Assembly: GCA_964343195.1 (NCBI GenBank)
Contig: CAYFIR010000030.1
Location: forward strand, 1-56,301
DNA length: 56,301 bases
DNA from: CAYVAP01 sp964343195
Lineage (GTDB): Bacteria > Bacteroidota > Bacteroidia > J057
Direction: 5' to 3'
Every line of letters starts with the position of its first letter. Within the stretch, counting starts at the first letter, position 1. The notes beneath the pieces are model-generated. The model was not told the DNA's origin. It saw only the letters and a program-made list of their open reading frames with translations, and made no database searches. Positions 54,872-56,301 of the stretch are shown here, piece after piece. A program made the position numbers and the translations under genes.

Positions 54872-55681
54872 ATGGCACGTCAAAAAGGTCTCCTCAAGTA
54901 CACGGGGAATCTCGGGGGCATCAGCCACTACCGCCAAAAGGGAGTGTCTGGCCACCTGGCCCGCATGGCCAATGGTCCGAGCGCGGAGCAGATTGCTTCG
55001 GATCCGGCATTCCGCCGTACGCGCGAAAACAACAAGGAATTTCAGGGTTGTGCCCAGGTCGGCAAGGACCTGCGGGGCTTCTTTGCGAAGCTGATCAAGT
55101 CTTCGGCTGATTCCTTCATCACTGGTCGCCTGGTCAAGGTGCTCAAGCAGGTCAACCTGGCCGATGGGGTCAACCCCCGTGGGCAGCGCTCGATTGCGAT
55201 TTCGCTGGCGCCGGAAAAGCTGCGCTTCTTTGAGTTTAACCGCAACCTGTCGCTGGATACGGTGTTTTCACCGGATTATGCCGTGACGGAAAACGGCTCG
55301 AAGAACGAGGCAACGGTGGATGTGCAGCCGTTTACTCCGGTGGATGAAATGGACATTCCGGCAGGTGCGACGCACTTTCGCCTGATCCTGGCGATCGCAA
55401 GCCTGTCGGACTATGCCTATGAGCCGATCGAGAAGAACTATCAGCCGGTCAATCCGGATGAGAATGGCCTTCAGGCAACGGCCTTTTCTCCTTACCTGCC
55501 GGTGAGCCAGGACATCGCCGCCAACACGGTGCTGACCGCCACGCTTGCCGGTGGTCCGGCGATCTCGGCGACCACTGGTCTGGTCTGCGCCCTGGGCGTG
55601 GAGTATTACCAGGAGGTCAATGGCGTGCACTACCTCTTTGCTCAAGGCAATGCGACCCGAGTGGTGGAGGTGTTTGTGTAA
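54872..55681 (+). CDS. Uncharacterised conserved protein, MARQKG-type
   Basis: 269 residues from ATG 54872, which opens MARQKGLLKYTGNLGG; the frame extends 16 codons upstream without support. N-terminal part: basic and glycine-rich, then a conserved-looking IASDPAFRRTRENNKEF. The middle has GQRSIAISLAPEKLRFFEF, and the C-terminal part is beta-rich and ends with LALGVEYYQEVNG-type sequence (here CALGVEYYQEVNGVHYLF). I recall this as a family of unknown function frequent in Bacteroidota, often in several copies. No enzymatic motif, signal peptide or membrane segment is seen. It is followed by a small helical protein. Confidence 0.82.
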   Translation: MARQKGLLKYTGNLGGISHYRQKGVSGHLARMANGPSAEQIASDPAFRRTRENNKEFQGCAQVGKDLRGFFAKLIKSSADSFITGRLVKVLKQVNLADGVNPRGQRSIAISLAPEKLRFFEFNRNLSLDTVFSPDYAVTENGSKNEATVDVQPFTPVDEMDIPAGATHFRLILAIASLSDYAYEPIEKNYQPVNPDENGLQATAFSPYLPVSQDIAANTVLTATLAGGPAISATTGLVCALGVEYYQEVNGVHYLFAQGNATRVVEVFV

Positions 55682-55769
55682 GAAGCGAGGCGTCAGGCCG
55701 CTGCGCTGCGAGACCAATTCGCTGCGAGAGGTCAGACGTTGGCTCCTCGATTGGAAGACTCGTTTGGGT

Positions 55770-55792
55770 GCCTGGCTCAGGCGGGCCTTTTT
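55770..55792 (+). terminator. Possible short terminator after the MARQKG-type gene
   Basis: GCCTG, loop GCT, CAGGC (55770-55782) followed after GGGC by CTTTTTG. The stem is only five base pairs and the T-run is offset, so this is weak. Confidence 0.3.
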
Positions 55793-55848
55793 GAACCTGC
55801 TTCATTCATTTATCATCGTACTGATTATTCGTGTTTACCAACAACATT

Positions 55849-56025
55849 ATGGAACTGTATCAAAAACTCAAGGCGCTGGTCGCCGACATCGAAACCGATT
55901 TCACTGCCGAAGACGCTGGCACCGCCACTGAGGTGAATCAGCAGCGGATTGAGCAGGGCATGAAGCTGATGTCCAAGCTGATGGATACCATCAAGCTGGA
56001 CCGGGCGCTTCGCCAGATTCAGTAG
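55849..56025 (+). CDS. Short helical protein, possibly histone H1-like (Hc1-type)
   Basis: 58 residues from ATG 55849. It is almost entirely helical: MELYQKLKALVADIETDF, then RIEQGMKLMSKLMDTIK. The opening and the GM-x2-L-x3-M spacing resemble the short histone H1-like Hc1 proteins of Bacteroidota (MxxYxxLKxLVxxLExDF), but the usual lysine-rich tail and AAGTRVRKGM segment are missing or altered. Function is therefore uncertain; DNA binding is only suggested. A strong terminator follows at 56204. Confidence 0.55.
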   Translation: MELYQKLKALVADIETDFTAEDAGTATEVNQQRIEQGMKLMSKLMDTIKLDRALRQIQ

Positions 56026-56203
56026 GGGAGGTATCGTTCGAAGTCCAGGGGCTTCCAGACCCAATCTGAGGGCATGCCCCATGACGTTTGAATCAAAGGA
56101 TTTTTCTGGTGCTGAGTCTCCGGTCAGGCGTTTCCGTACGCATCAAAGCGCCGCTGACTCCATGCTCAGTCCAGTTTCCTTCCCCGGACAGATGTCCGTT
56201 TCG

Positions 56204-56234
56204 CCGCAGGCTCCGCGAGGGGCTTGCGGTTTTT
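56204..56234 (+). terminator. Intrinsic terminator at the right edge
   Basis: CCGCAGGCTCC (56204-56214), loop GCGA, GGGGCTTGCGG (56219-56229) form an 11-bp stem with two G-T pairs, followed by TTTTTC. It probably ends the transcript of the short helical protein. Nothing else is seen in 56026-56301. Confidence 0.75.
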
Positions 56235-56301
56235 CATTTTTCAAGTGGGAGTTGTCTAAAGTAAAAAAGGCCCATAGTTGATTAAATTGTTGGTTGCAAC
56301 A

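Overview
The window comes from a member of the Bacteroidota. It has two SusC/SusD pairs, IPT/TIG-type surface glycan-binding lipoproteins, a FecI/FecR-type sigma/anti-sigma pair with a matching N-terminal signalling domain on one SusC, C-terminal type IX secretion sorting domains on two enzymes, and a promoter of the Bacteroidota type (-33 TTG, -7 TAnnTTTG). Species cannot be named from this stretch.

Layout. (1) 1-9.4 kb: a repeat-bearing left edge, a very large CheB-CheR-PAS histidine kinase, a single-domain response regulator, and the bifunctional fucokinase/GDP-fucose pyrophosphorylase Fkp. Two related 182-188 bp MITE-like elements flank this block. One is inserted exactly at the stop codon of the response regulator and keeps it intact through a TTA target duplication. 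(2) 9.4-47.2 kb: a large glucuronoxylan utilisation locus. On the minus strand, reading right to left, it holds SusC2-SusD2-SGBP2, then sigma-FecR-SusC1(STN)-SusD1-SGBP1-GH10(CBM, T9SS), a sialate O-acetylesterase-type esterase, GH43, GH67, GH115, lipoprotein GH10, a GPH-family symporter, cytoplasmic GH43 and a ThuA-like protein. On the plus strand a divergent operon encodes GH2, a CE15 glucuronoyl esterase and a GH30 glucuronoxylanase.

Together these genes describe a full route. Surface endoxylanases (GH10, GH30) cut xylan, the glucuronoyl esterase releases lignin ester links, acetyl groups are removed by the esterase, SusCD/SGBP pairs capture and import oligomers, two different alpha-glucuronidases (GH115 for internal, GH67 for terminal MeGlcA) and a GH43 lipoprotein trim them, and the GPH symporter plus a signal-less GH43 finish the job in the cytoplasm. 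FecI/FecR and the STN domain of SusC1 give an import-coupled induction circuit.

(3) 47.3-56.3 kb: an accessory region. It begins just beyond a strong bidirectional terminator, at a fragment that looks like the 3' end of a tRNA (candidate attachment site), followed by a VapBC/FitAB-type toxin-antitoxin, a RhuM-Doc fusion, an unknown protein next to a RecE/Cas4-like PD-(D/E)XK nuclease, a small protein of a family typical of mobile elements, a highly structured GC-rich non-coding block, a CRISPR-like array (seven 37-bp repeats, spacers 36-39 bp, no cas genes in the window) with a repeat-rich AT-rich leader-like region, a staphylococcal-nuclease-like protein, and an unrecognised Bacteroidota-type protein followed by a short helical protein and a terminator.

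The most noteworthy observations are the cas-less CRISPR-like array and its leader, the MITE inserted at a stop codon, the frameshift that breaks the sorting domain of the CE15 enzyme, and the tRNA-end boundary between the xylan locus and the accessory region.
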